Shown here in pieces: positions 8,402 to 17,000 of a stretch of DNA of 32,735 nucleotides. The stretch is from an uncultured Acidobacteriaceae bacterium (GTDB lineage Bacteria; Acidobacteriota; Terriglobia; Terriglobales; Acidobacteriaceae): positions 1-32,735 of the forward strand of contig CAIWFH010000172.1 in the NCBI GenBank assembly GCA_903911925.1, in the 5' to 3' direction. Position 1 is the first letter of the stretch. Each line of letters begins with the position of its first letter. The notes under the pieces are model-generated. The model saw only the letters and a program-made list of their open reading frames with translations, made no database searches and was not told where the DNA came from. Position numbers and translations under genes: made by a program.

Positions 8402-8425
8402 AGCGCGGACGGGGACGTCCGCGCT
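8402..8425. repeat. Hairpin with 9-bp perfect stem
   Basis: AGCGCGGAC (8402-8410) and GTCCGCGCT (8417-8425) are perfect reverse complements around a six-base loop. The unit is followed directly by the GC-rich repeat copy at 8429. It resembles other GCGCTAC-bearing hairpins in the window, such as 25881-25909. Confidence 0.6.
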
Positions 8426-8428
8426 ACA

Positions 8429-8448
8429 GCCGGCCGGGAGGCCAGCGC
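8429..8448. repeat. GC-rich intergenic repeat, copy B
   Basis: A 20-base unit identical to 4352-4371 except for one base (G instead of A at its eighth position). It is continued here by GCTACAG-like sequence. The two copies are both intergenic and 4 kb apart. Confidence 0.6.
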
Positions 8449-8815
8449 TACAGTTTTCGAGCGGATGCCAGGATTTTCAATCGTCCTTGAGAATTGGTGG
8501 GCTGGATTCCGAGCGAGTCACCGGCCGCTTGTCAGTTGCCAGCATTTCAAGGGGGCTTGATGGGAACCCGTTTATGCGGGTGCGGTTCAGTGATGAATAC
8601 AGATTCAGGTACATTTATCGTCCGGTTGCCCTTGACGCAGAAGAGGCGGATGAGCCAGCCTTGGTAGGTTGATTCAGAGAGGGTGCGGGGAAGAAGCAAA
8701 TGCAGGTACTTCGACTGCGTTTGGCGCCGAGGCACCCGAGCGACGAAGACCTGTAGCTGGGGAATCCGGTCGCGCGCCAAACTCTGCTCCTGATGACCGG
8801 GGCGGCTGGGGTTTG

Positions 8816-8862
8816 TGGTATCCCGCCCATTCCGCAAAAAGCTCGGAATGGACGGGGCACCC
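8816..8862. repeat. Hairpin repeat with conserved ends, copy 2
   Basis: It has the same TGGTATCCC and GGGGCACCC ends as copy 1 but an unrelated stem. The 13-base arms are 8822-8834 and 8844-8856, complementary except for one position (8826 against 8852), around a nine-base loop. Confidence 0.75.
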
Positions 8863-8902
8863 GATCATCGTTAGGTGACGAGCATGGGTAGGTCGAGGGT
8901 GG

Positions 8903-8940
8903 TGGTATCCCATGTCCCAAAAGCGGGACATGGGGCACCC
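8903..8940. repeat. Hairpin repeat with conserved ends, copy 3
   Basis: TGGTATCCC (8903-8911) and GGGGCACCC (8932-8940) flank a perfect ten-base stem. CCCATGTCCC pairs with GGGACATGGG around AAAAGC. It is the third copy within 640 bases and is in the same orientation as the other two. Confidence 0.75.
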
Positions 8941-9070
8941 AGCTTTTGTGGAATTAGCGCCCGTTCATGTGCGAGCGTATCTCGCCTACGCGAGTTAAGG
9001 CACTCAGGATGACAGGTCGATTGTGATGCAGTTTTTCGTTTTCGAACGGAATTCGGTACTGGAGGCTTCG

Positions 9071-10702
9071 ATGAAGAAGCATGGATTGATTGCGGCATTG
9101 TGTGCATTCTCGTTTTCAATGGCTTCAGCGCAGCAGGCGGCAACTACCAGCGATGCTTGCGCAAATCTTGCGAGCCTCAATCTTCCAATGGCGAAGATCG
9201 TCTCAACACAGACTGTCGCTGCGGGCGCATTCATGCCGCCGGGGGCGGCCATGCTCAATCCGTCGCAGAAAGCTATAGTCGCGGGCCTGCCGGCCTTTTG
9301 CCGCGTGGTGGTGATGGACACGCCGGTAGCCGACTCCGCCATTCCCATTGAAGTCTGGATGCCCGTGAAGGGCTGGAACGGGAAGTTCCGCGGCCAGGGG
9401 AACGGCGGGTTCGCGGGGCAGACCGACTACCTTGCCTTGGCCGTGGCCGTTGTGCAGGGCTACGCATCCGGGGGCACCGATACAGGCCACGCGGACACAG
9501 GCCCGAATCCGGACTGGGCGCTTGGACACCCGGAGAAGGTAATCGATTTCGGCTATCGCGCCGTTCACGAGATGACTGTGAAGTCGAAGGCGATTGTGGA
9601 GGCTTACTACGCCAAGCCGGCCGGGCATAACTACTTTGTCAGCTGCTCTGACGGCGGGCGCGAAGCCCTGATGGAAGCGCAGCGTTTTCCGGCGGACTAC
9701 GACGGAATCGTTGCCGGCGCTCCGGCCAACTACTGGACTCACCTGATAGGAAACGCTCTCTACAATTCGAAGGCGCTTCTGCTGGATCCGGCGGACTACA
9801 TCCCGGCTTCAAAAATGCCGGCGATTCAGGCCGCGGCGCTAGCTGCGTGCGACAGCGCAGATGGCGTGACGGATGGAGTTATCGGGGACCCGCGCGGTTG
9901 CAAATTCAAGCCCTCGACCATGGTTTGCAAGAGCGCGGAGACCGACCAGTGTTTGACCGCGAGGCAGGCCCACTCGCTGGAGCTGCTTTATGCCGGCGGC
10001 CGCGACTCGAAGGGGAAGCTGATCTTTCCCGGCTACCTTCCCGGCTCTGAAGACGGACCTGCCGGATGGATTCCGTGGATTACCGGCCCCGCCGCCGAAC
10101 AGAGCGCTCTTTATGGATTTGCGGTGGGGTACTTCAAGAATTTCGTGTACGAAAAAGCGGATTGGGATTACAAGAAGGCCGACATTGACGATGCGATCAA
10201 GCTCGCGATGGAGAAGACCGCCCACGCGGTTGATGCTACCGATCCCAACCTGAAGCCCTTCGCGGCACGCGGCGGAAAGCTGATCTTGTATCACGGCTGG
10301 AACGACGCCGCCATCTCCGCGCTGAACACGATCAACTACTACAACGATGTGAGGGCGACCCTGGGTACGGCGAGTACCGATTCGTTTGTGCGGCTTTTCA
10401 TGGTTCCCGGGATGCAGCACTGCTTCCTTGGGCCGGGCGCTTCGTTCATCGATCAGTTGGGCATGCCCAGTACTGCTGTGCCGGACGACGCACAGCACGA
10501 CATCTATCTCGCCCTGGAAAACTGGGTTGAGAAGGGCGCGGTGCCGGAGAGCATGGTTGCGGCGAAATACGACCTGACGGCAACCCCTCCCAAGCTGCTG
10601 ATGACGCGGCCGATCTGCGCGTATCCAAAGGCGGCAAAGTACAAGGGAAGCGGCGACACCAACGACGCGGCAAATTTCACATGCGATTCGGTGGTCAAGT
10701 AG
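9071..10702 (+). CDS. Secreted tannase/feruloyl esterase-family hydrolase
   Basis: A serine esterase of the tannase family (PF07519 type) that hydrolyses esters of plant phenolic acids such as gallate or ferulate. It has 543 residues. An N-terminal signal peptide (MKKHGLIAALCAFSFSMASA, then QQ) predicts export. The family's CS-D-HC arrangement is complete. The nucleophile is S193 with adjacent C192 in SCSDGG, the acid is D412 in HGWNDAAIS, and H450-C451 is in GMQHCFLG. In this family the two cysteines form a disulfide that brings Ser and His together.

The start at 9071 has GGAGG five bases upstream. The open frame above it to 9023 would bury the signal peptide. The natural substrate is unknown. 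A GC-rich hairpin follows six bases after the stop. Confidence 0.9.
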   Translation: MKKHGLIAALCAFSFSMASAQQAATTSDACANLASLNLPMAKIVSTQTVAAGAFMPPGAAMLNPSQKAIVAGLPAFCRVVVMDTPVADSAIPIEVWMPVKGWNGKFRGQGNGGFAGQTDYLALAVAVVQGYASGGTDTGHADTGPNPDWALGHPEKVIDFGYRAVHEMTVKSKAIVEAYYAKPAGHNYFVSCSDGGREALMEAQRFPADYDGIVAGAPANYWTHLIGNALYNSKALLLDPADYIPASKMPAIQAAALAACDSADGVTDGVIGDPRGCKFKPSTMVCKSAETDQCLTARQAHSLELLYAGGRDSKGKLIFPGYLPGSEDGPAGWIPWITGPAAEQSALYGFAVGYFKNFVYEKADWDYKKADIDDAIKLAMEKTAHAVDATDPNLKPFAARGGKLILYHGWNDAAISALNTINYYNDVRATLGTASTDSFVRLFMVPGMQHCFLGPGASFIDQLGMPSTAVPDDAQHDIYLALENWVEKGAVPESMVAAKYDLTATPPKLLMTRPICAYPKAAKYKGSGDTNDAANFTCDSVVK

Positions 10703-10708
10703 GGCTGC

Positions 10709-10728
10709 GGCGCGGCTAAGGCCGCGCC
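10709..10728 (+). terminator. Hairpin just after the tannase-family gene
   Basis: GGCGCGGC and GCCGCGCC form a perfect eight-base stem around TAAG, six bases after the stop codon. Only CTTTC follows, so the U-tract is poor. It may act as a terminator or as an mRNA-end structure. Its loop resembles two other 3' hairpins in the window (21790-21804 and 32716-32735). Confidence 0.5.
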
Positions 10729-10774
10729 CTTTCAAAACCGCGACTAACCAAGAGTCTCCTTGGGAAGGTTCTTC

Positions 10775-11647
10775 TCACTTCTTCGGCTTGTCTTCTGGCT
10801 TGGGAGCACCGTTCGTAATGTCCTGGCCCTCGTAGATAATCTTGGTTGTCGAGCCGAAGCGCTTGTAGTCGGAGTACTTGACCGTGTCGCGCATGTGCAC
10901 GTCATTGCCCATGTAGCCGTTGCCGCCGCTGAAGTGCAGAATCCCTTCGCCTTTGGTGTAGACAGGGAACCAGTAGTGCCCATCCACCTGCTGCCGCCAG
11001 GTCATAAAGGGCGGGTGCAGATCTTCGCTGTTCTTGCGGGTGTCGTCGGGGACCATGCGGCCATTGGTGACGACGATCTGCAGGTCGTTCATATCTACCC
11101 ATATCCGTCCCAGCAGATAGCGTTTGTTCTTTTCGATGGTCTTTGGGCTCACGTCAAAGACATAGCAGTCCACCTCGTCCACCTTTTGCCGGCCCACGTA
11201 CTTTACGTCGTACTGGGGGATATCTTCGGTGGTCAACACAAATGGATAGCCCTTTTGGATGTCCTGAAGGTCGGAGGGCGACATGCTCACGCGCTGCAGC
11301 GTGTTTTCCGGCGCGTACACCGCCTTCTCCATGCGTCTGCCGGTGGTGTCGAAGGTCACGTCGTCCACTTCGTACCATTCCCCATCCACCTTGTTGTCGT
11401 CATCGATGGTTTGCACGCGGGCGATGCGGCGGTAGGTATAGTGGTTCAGCGCTTGCTGGAACTCGCTCTCTTTGGCCGCAAACTGGCGGATGATCTCCTC
11501 AGGTTTCAGCGTCGGCTCGGTCAGGTTCATGGGCCCAAAGCCAGCATCCAGGGCCATCGGCGTAAAGCTGTCCTTGCCCTGCGCCGCGGCCGACAGGCTG
11601 AGACCCGCCGCCAGCAACACCGCCATCCATTGATTTCGCAACTTCAT
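10775..11647 (-). CDS. Secreted LolA-like protein of unknown function
   Basis: 290 residues with a clear signal peptide (MKLRNQWMAVLLAAGLSLSAAAQG). The rest is beta-rich, with many aromatic strands such as NHYTYRRIARVQTI, EWYEVDDVTFDTTG and RYLLGRIWVDMNDLQIV. This is the pattern of the LolA/outer-membrane-lipoprotein-sorting fold seen in many secreted acidobacterial proteins. A Lys/Pro-rich tail (KPEDKPKK) ends the protein.

I do not recognise a specific function. Lipid or lipoprotein handling in the periplasm is only a guess from the fold-like pattern. The ATG at 11647 is preceded almost directly by AGGGAG, a tight spacing. The gene is convergent with the tannase-family gene and divergent from the sensor kinase homologue. 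Confidence 0.7.
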   Translation of the reverse strand: MKLRNQWMAVLLAAGLSLSAAAQGKDSFTPMALDAGFGPMNLTEPTLKPEEIIRQFAAKESEFQQALNHYTYRRIARVQTIDDDNKVDGEWYEVDDVTFDTTGRRMEKAVYAPENTLQRVSMSPSDLQDIQKGYPFVLTTEDIPQYDVKYVGRQKVDEVDCYVFDVSPKTIEKNKRYLLGRIWVDMNDLQIVVTNGRMVPDDTRKNSEDLHPPFMTWRQQVDGHYWFPVYTKGEGILHFSGGNGYMGNDVHMRDTVKYSDYKRFGSTTKIIYEGQDITNGAPKPEDKPKK

Positions 11648-11930
11648 CTCCCTGGTTCCTTCCGGTTGGCCCTTCTGGGGCCGGCGCTGCCTCGCACTGT
11701 CAACTGCAGGCTACTGTTCTTGCCTTCGGCCTACAACATTAGACGCATAGACTTATCTGCCGGGGTGGTACCAGAATAAGTTGGCGGCCTATCTTTTCCC
11801 GGGCCCGTCCGGTCCGCCAGATGTTCCGGGCATCGCGAGCGGGGCATTGCAGCTCGTCAGTATCGCTTCATTCTCGCTGTGAGAGGGGCGATAGAATCTC
11901 ATAGCAGATTCCAGGAGATTTACGGCTCCC

Positions 11931-13976
11931 ATGGCCGATCCCTATCAGGTCGTTGCGTTCATCCTCACGGCGCTTCTGCTGCCCGGGTTTGGCCACCTAT
12001 ATCTGCGCTTCCGCGATACCCGCACCCTGCTCTGGTTCCTGGGATTTCTGCTGGCCATGGTCCGCATGCTGGCCACTTACAAATTGGGCATGTGGGACTT
12101 TGCCGCCGGTTCTCACCCGTGGATGGCTGCGGCGGGGCAAACCTCCATCCAGCTCAGTTCTGCTCTTTTCCTGGCATCTCTTTCGCCAACGAGCCTTCGC
12201 ATCGGCAAAGTAAAGGTCCTTTACGTTATCCCCTTCGCCATTCCGCTGGTTGCGTTTTCCGTCCTCCTCGAGGGCGTATTTCGCGGCGTTGCGCCTACCG
12301 GGCGCTTATTTCTCGTCTTTCCGATACTGGGTTTGCTCTCTGTCATGGTTGGCTTTCTATGGGGAGTGGACAACCCGAGCACCCCCGCCTGGGTGGGCGG
12401 AGGAGTTTGCGGCACGGCGGGTGTGTTTGCGGTCTGGACCCTGATCGCTCATGGACCGGCCTGGGCGCTCATCTCAGTTGAGAGCAGCACCCACATCGTC
12501 ACTGCGATGCTGGTGATTTTCGTCTTCCGCCGCTTCTCGCCGGGCGTGTTTCTTAGCGTACTTGGCTTTTCAGCCTGGTCGCTCACTATCCTGGGAATTC
12601 TGCCTGTAGTTGGCCTTGATCCGTGGCTTGTCATCAATATCACTCGTTTGATTGTCATGGCCAAGGTAGTGGCCGCGCTGGGCATGATTTTGCTCGCTCT
12701 TGAAGACCAGTTGGCCATCAACAAGGCCGCCGAGGAGCGCGAGCGCCATGCGCGCCTTGAGATGGAGGCTTATTCCAACCTCGTCCTCTCCCGGCGTCGC
12801 GTCGAGGACTTCGACCGGCAGGCGACGGAGATTTGCGAGACCGTGGTGAAGCATAGCCGCTTTGCCCAGGCGGCTTTGCTGCTGCAAAATGGCGGCCGCT
12901 TTCGAGTGGCTGGAGCAGCCGGTTTCGGCGACGCGGTAGTCGCGGCGCTGGACACCCTCGGGTCGCGCATTCCTGCGGCGGTTTTTCTCGCTCCCGGCTC
13001 GGCACCGCCGGCGGTGGCGCACAGCCAGACCGTGAAGCTGGACCTGGACCCCTGGCTGGAGCCCGGCGACGACTTGAAGCGGTTGCGGTTTACCTCGGCT
13101 CTCGCTGTGCCCATGGTCGGCCGCTCCACCACCGAAGGCACTCTTCTGTTGGCTGGAATGCGCAGTTCAGAGGGAAATCATCCCGTGGCTCTTCGTGCCG
13201 AAGATCTGCTGCCGGTGGAAATGCTCACGGCCCGCCTGCAGTCAGTGCGCGGCCAGACCATGATGCTTGAAAAGCTCATCGACTCTGAGAAATTTGCCGG
13301 GCTCGGCCAGTTGGCGGGCAATGTGACGCAGCAGTTGAACAACCCGCTGACTGTCATCCTGGGCTATGCCTCGCTGCTTGAAGAAAACAACGCTCTGAAT
13401 CCCCAGGAACGCCGCGGCCTGGAGGCAATTCTCACCGAAGCCCGCCGCATGCGTTCCACGCTTGAGACCCTCTCCCGTGTTGCCTACTCCAAAGGAGACC
13501 AGCTTGCCGCCGTTTCGGTGGGAGAGCTTCTTGCCGATTTGGAAGAGCTTTATCGCACCGAGTTCCTCCATCGGTCTATCCACTTCCGAATTACCATCGC
13601 TCCCGCGTTGCCCAGGGTTCTGTGCAATGCCCAGCAACTGAGGCAGGCCATGCTCCATTGTCTCCAGTTCGCCATGGATGCCGTCGATGGGCTGGGCTCG
13701 GCGCAGGAGCAGTCCCTGTCAGAAGACAGATTCATCCGGGTAGAGGCCACTGCCGAGGGAAACCGCGTACAGATCCAGGTGGCTCACTCCGGTCCCGCAT
13801 TCCTTCATCCGGAGCGCGCCTTCGATCCGTTTGTGCCCGTTCAGGCAACCGGTGAAACCGCCGGCCTGGGCCTGAGCTTCTGCGCCACCATTCTTCGCGA
13901 CAACAACGGAAGCGCCTCGGCTGTGAACCTGGAGCCCCGGGGCGCGGCCATCATTCTTGAACTGCAGGCCGCGTAG
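11931..13976 (+). CDS. Membrane sensor histidine-kinase homologue (7-9 TM, GAF, HATPase-like) with degenerate catalytic motifs
   Basis: 681 residues. About eight hydrophobic segments fill residues 5-260. A short coiled linker follows, then a GAF-like domain (about 280-430), a dimerisation region and an ATPase-like region.

The family's key residues are replaced. The H-box reads GNVTQQLNNPLTVILGYASLL, so the phospho-accepting His of the usual AHEINNPL is Gln467. In the N-box, RQAMLHCLQFAMDA has F580 where the Mg-binding Asn belongs. The usual DxGxG of the G1 box is HSGPA. The G2-like AGLGLSF is kept. So it looks like a pseudo-kinase that may sense a ligand and dimerise without autophosphorylating.

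No response-regulator gene is adjacent. The ATG at 11931 is the only start that includes the first TM segment. The next gene begins 86 bases downstream on the same strand. Confidence 0.85.
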   Translation: MADPYQVVAFILTALLLPGFGHLYLRFRDTRTLLWFLGFLLAMVRMLATYKLGMWDFAAGSHPWMAAAGQTSIQLSSALFLASLSPTSLRIGKVKVLYVIPFAIPLVAFSVLLEGVFRGVAPTGRLFLVFPILGLLSVMVGFLWGVDNPSTPAWVGGGVCGTAGVFAVWTLIAHGPAWALISVESSTHIVTAMLVIFVFRRFSPGVFLSVLGFSAWSLTILGILPVVGLDPWLVINITRLIVMAKVVAALGMILLALEDQLAINKAAEERERHARLEMEAYSNLVLSRRRVEDFDRQATEICETVVKHSRFAQAALLLQNGGRFRVAGAAGFGDAVVAALDTLGSRIPAAVFLAPGSAPPAVAHSQTVKLDLDPWLEPGDDLKRLRFTSALAVPMVGRSTTEGTLLLAGMRSSEGNHPVALRAEDLLPVEMLTARLQSVRGQTMMLEKLIDSEKFAGLGQLAGNVTQQLNNPLTVILGYASLLEENNALNPQERRGLEAILTEARRMRSTLETLSRVAYSKGDQLAAVSVGELLADLEELYRTEFLHRSIHFRITIAPALPRVLCNAQQLRQAMLHCLQFAMDAVDGLGSAQEQSLSEDRFIRVEATAEGNRVQIQVAHSGPAFLHPERAFDPFVPVQATGETAGLGLSFCATILRDNNGSASAVNLEPRGAAIILELQAA

Positions 13977-14062
13977 GATTCTGTCGGAAACCATACTCCC
14001 TGCCGGTGTAAACTTCTCCTTCGCGCAAACTCGCGATTCCTCCGCGCGGACAAGGGACTTCC

Positions 14063-17000
14063 ATGCACAGAAAAGCTCTCGTTCTATCGTTCGTCTCGGC
14101 TTCGATCATGGGCTGCGCTGCCCTCACGCTGGCCCAGGAAGCTCAATCCTGGCAGATTGGCCCCTTCACTCGCCCGGTCACCGGCGATCCGGTGATTTCA
14201 GCGCGGCCTGAGTCGACATTTACCGATCCCGTGCTGAAGGCACCTGTGAGTTGGGAAGCGCTGCACACCTTCAACCCGGCGGCGATCGTGCGAAACGGCA
14301 AGGTTGTGGTCCTTTACCGCGCTGAAGACAACTCCGGCTCCATGCAGATTGGCAATCACACCTCGCGCCTGGGCATGGCCGAGAGCACAGACGGCATCCA
14401 CTTTATACGCCGCGCCGAGCCGGTCTTCTTTCCGGCAGACGACGATCAGAAAGCCCGCGAGTGGCCCGGCGGCACGGAAGATCCGCGCATTGTCGAGGCC
14501 GAGGACGGCACCTACGTGCTGACCTACACGCAATGGAACCGCAAAGTCGCGCAGATGGCCATTGCCACTTCGAAAGACCTGGAGCATTGGACCAAGTACG
14601 GGCCGGCTTTTCTGGGCGCATCGAAAGGGAACTATGACTTCATCTACTACAAGTCCGCGGGAATCGTTACGCGGCTTGACCCGGTAAAGAAGCGGCTGAT
14701 TGCGGCGAAGATTGACGGCAAGTATTGGATGTACTGGGGCGAGGGAGCCATCCACCTGGCCACTTCGAACGACCTGATCCGCTGGACGCCGGTGGAGGAT
14801 GCGCCGGGCGACGCAGTTACCGTGCTTGGCCCGCGGCCCGGCCGCTTTGACTCGAGCTTTCCTGAGGCTGGCCCGCCGCCGGTGATTACTGACGCGGGAA
14901 TCGTGTTTATCTACAACGGCAAGAATGCCACGACGGCGACAAAAGACCCTGAACTGGATGCCTCAGCCTACGCTGCCGGTGAGGCTCTCTTTGACGCGCA
15001 CAATCCGGCGCGGCTGATTGAGCAGACTGACCACCCGGTGCTGCGGCCCGCCATGCCGTACGAGAAGACCGGCCAGTACGCGGCCGGAACTACCTTCTCA
15101 GAAGGATTGGTCTACTTCAAGGGGCAGTGGTTCCTCTATTACGGCTGCGCGGACTCACTGGTCTCCGTGGTCACCGCGCCGGGTACGTCTGGTCTGACAC
15201 CGGGGCCCAAGCACGCCGCGGCCAAGCGGCCCATGACCTTTGAAGACATGATGGCCATGAAGCGGCTGGGCGAGACGGCAGTCTCGCCGGACGGCAAGTG
15301 GCTGATCTACTCAGCAACGTCTGTAGATCTTGACAAGAACACCAAGACAGCGGAGCTGTGGATTCAGGCCATCGCGGGCGGAGAGCCTCAGAAGCTGGCC
15401 GTGGCACGGCCCGGCGATGGGGGCCCTCAGTTCGCCCCCGACGGCCACTCCGTGCTTTTTCTTTCCGGCCGGGAGGGTGGGCAGCAGGTGTGGCTCGCTG
15501 ACTTTGACGCCACCACCGGAGCGACGAGCAATGCAAAGAAGCTGACGGCGATTTCAACCGAGGCTGACAATGCGCTGTGGTCGCCAGACGGGCACTCCGT
15601 GGTCTTTACTTCTTCGGTGTATCCCGACTGTCCGGCCATTTTTACGGGAGACAAAGCGGGCGACAAGTGCAATGCAGATCGGGATACCGCACAGGCCGCG
15701 AGCAAGGTGAAAGCGCAGATTTTCACCCACCTGCTCTATCGCCATTGGAACCACCTCACCGGAGAAAAACGCTCGCATCTCTTCCTGGCTTCGGTTGAGA
15801 ACGGTGAAATCAGGGACCTGACCCCCAACGATCCGCGCGACGTTCCGCCCGAGTACCCAACTGATCCGCTAGCCTGTGGCTGCGCCTTTGCCCCCGATTC
15901 AAAGGAACTGGCCTTTACGGAGAACCTAGACGAAGAGCCGGCCATCAGCACCAACGCCGACATCTTCACCCTCGACCTGACCAGCCCTGCGGCCAAGCCC
16001 GTGAAGGTGAGCACGTCTGCCGGCGGCGACCTCTCGCCTGCCTACTCGCCTGATGGAAAGTACCTCGCGTGGCGCTCGCAGGAACGAGCGGGCTACGAGG
16101 CTGACAAGTCCCGGCTTTTCCTGTACGACCGCGCGGCCAAGACCATCAAGGATCTGCTGCCCAAGCTCGACAACTCGGTGAACGAGTTTGCCTGGACGCC
16201 TGACTCGAAGGAGATCTACTTTGTTTCGGGGCAGAACGGCTACGCGCCCCTCTACGAAGTTGAAATCGCGAGTGGGCACGCCTACCACTGGCAGACGATA
16301 GGCCAGGATCCGGGAGGAAAGGTTCAAACCCACGGCGAATACGGCGACCTGCATGTTCTGCCGGACGGCGAAACCGTGCTGGCAGCCCGCATGGCAAGCG
16401 CGCAACCGGGCGAAGTGGTCAAGATTTCACAGGCCCAGGCGATTACCGATCTGGGACCGATGGCAAAGCCATATGCCGGACTATTGAAGGCCAGCGGAAT
16501 ACCGCTGACGAAACAGTATGTCCAGATGACCCACCTGAACGATGCGCTGCTGGCGCAACTCGACCTGCCGAAGATGGAGTCGTTCTGGTTCGACGCCGAA
16601 GACAAGACCAGGCTGCAAGGGTTTCTCTTCAGGCCCCCGGCCTTTGACCCGGCAAAAAAATATCCGCTGAAGTACCTCATCCACGGCGGCCCGCAGGGCG
16701 CGTTTGGTGACGCGTGGAGCTACCGCTGGAACGCGGAGCTCTTTGCCGCGAATGGCTACGTGGTCGCGATGGTCAATTTCCGCGGCTCCACCGGCTACGG
16801 GCAGACAGTGGTGGATGGCGTCAACGGCGACTGGGGTGGCAAGCCGTTCAGTGATCTGATGCTGGGCCTCGATTCCGCAGAGCAGCAGTACCCCTTCATC
16901 GACAAAAACCGCGAGTGCGCGTTGGGCGCCAGCTACGGCGGCTACATGGCCAACTGGGTGCTGGGCCATTCGGACCGCTTCAAGTGCATCGTGAGCCACG

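Larger units (their letters stand above)
7887..9070. other. Gene-free repeat island, about 1.2 kb
   Basis: No reading frame on either strand resembles a protein. Open frames near 8306-8672 (plus) and 8547-8938 (minus) run through repeats and have low-complexity translations. The stretch contains three hairpins of one family (8307-8347, 8816-8862, 8903-8940), a separate 9-bp-stem hairpin (8402-8425) and the GC-rich unit at 8429-8448. It must also hold the promoter of the tannase-family gene that starts at 9071. Confidence 0.6.

Noticed and set aside
8306..8938. Several 80-110-codon open frames on both strands in the repeat island
   Set aside because: They translate hairpin repeats, overlap each other in different frames and show no protein-like composition or ribosome binding sites.
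10760..11779. 339-codon plus-strand open frame
   Set aside because: It is the complement of the secreted LolA-like gene, which has a signal peptide and a consistent strand pattern on the minus strand.
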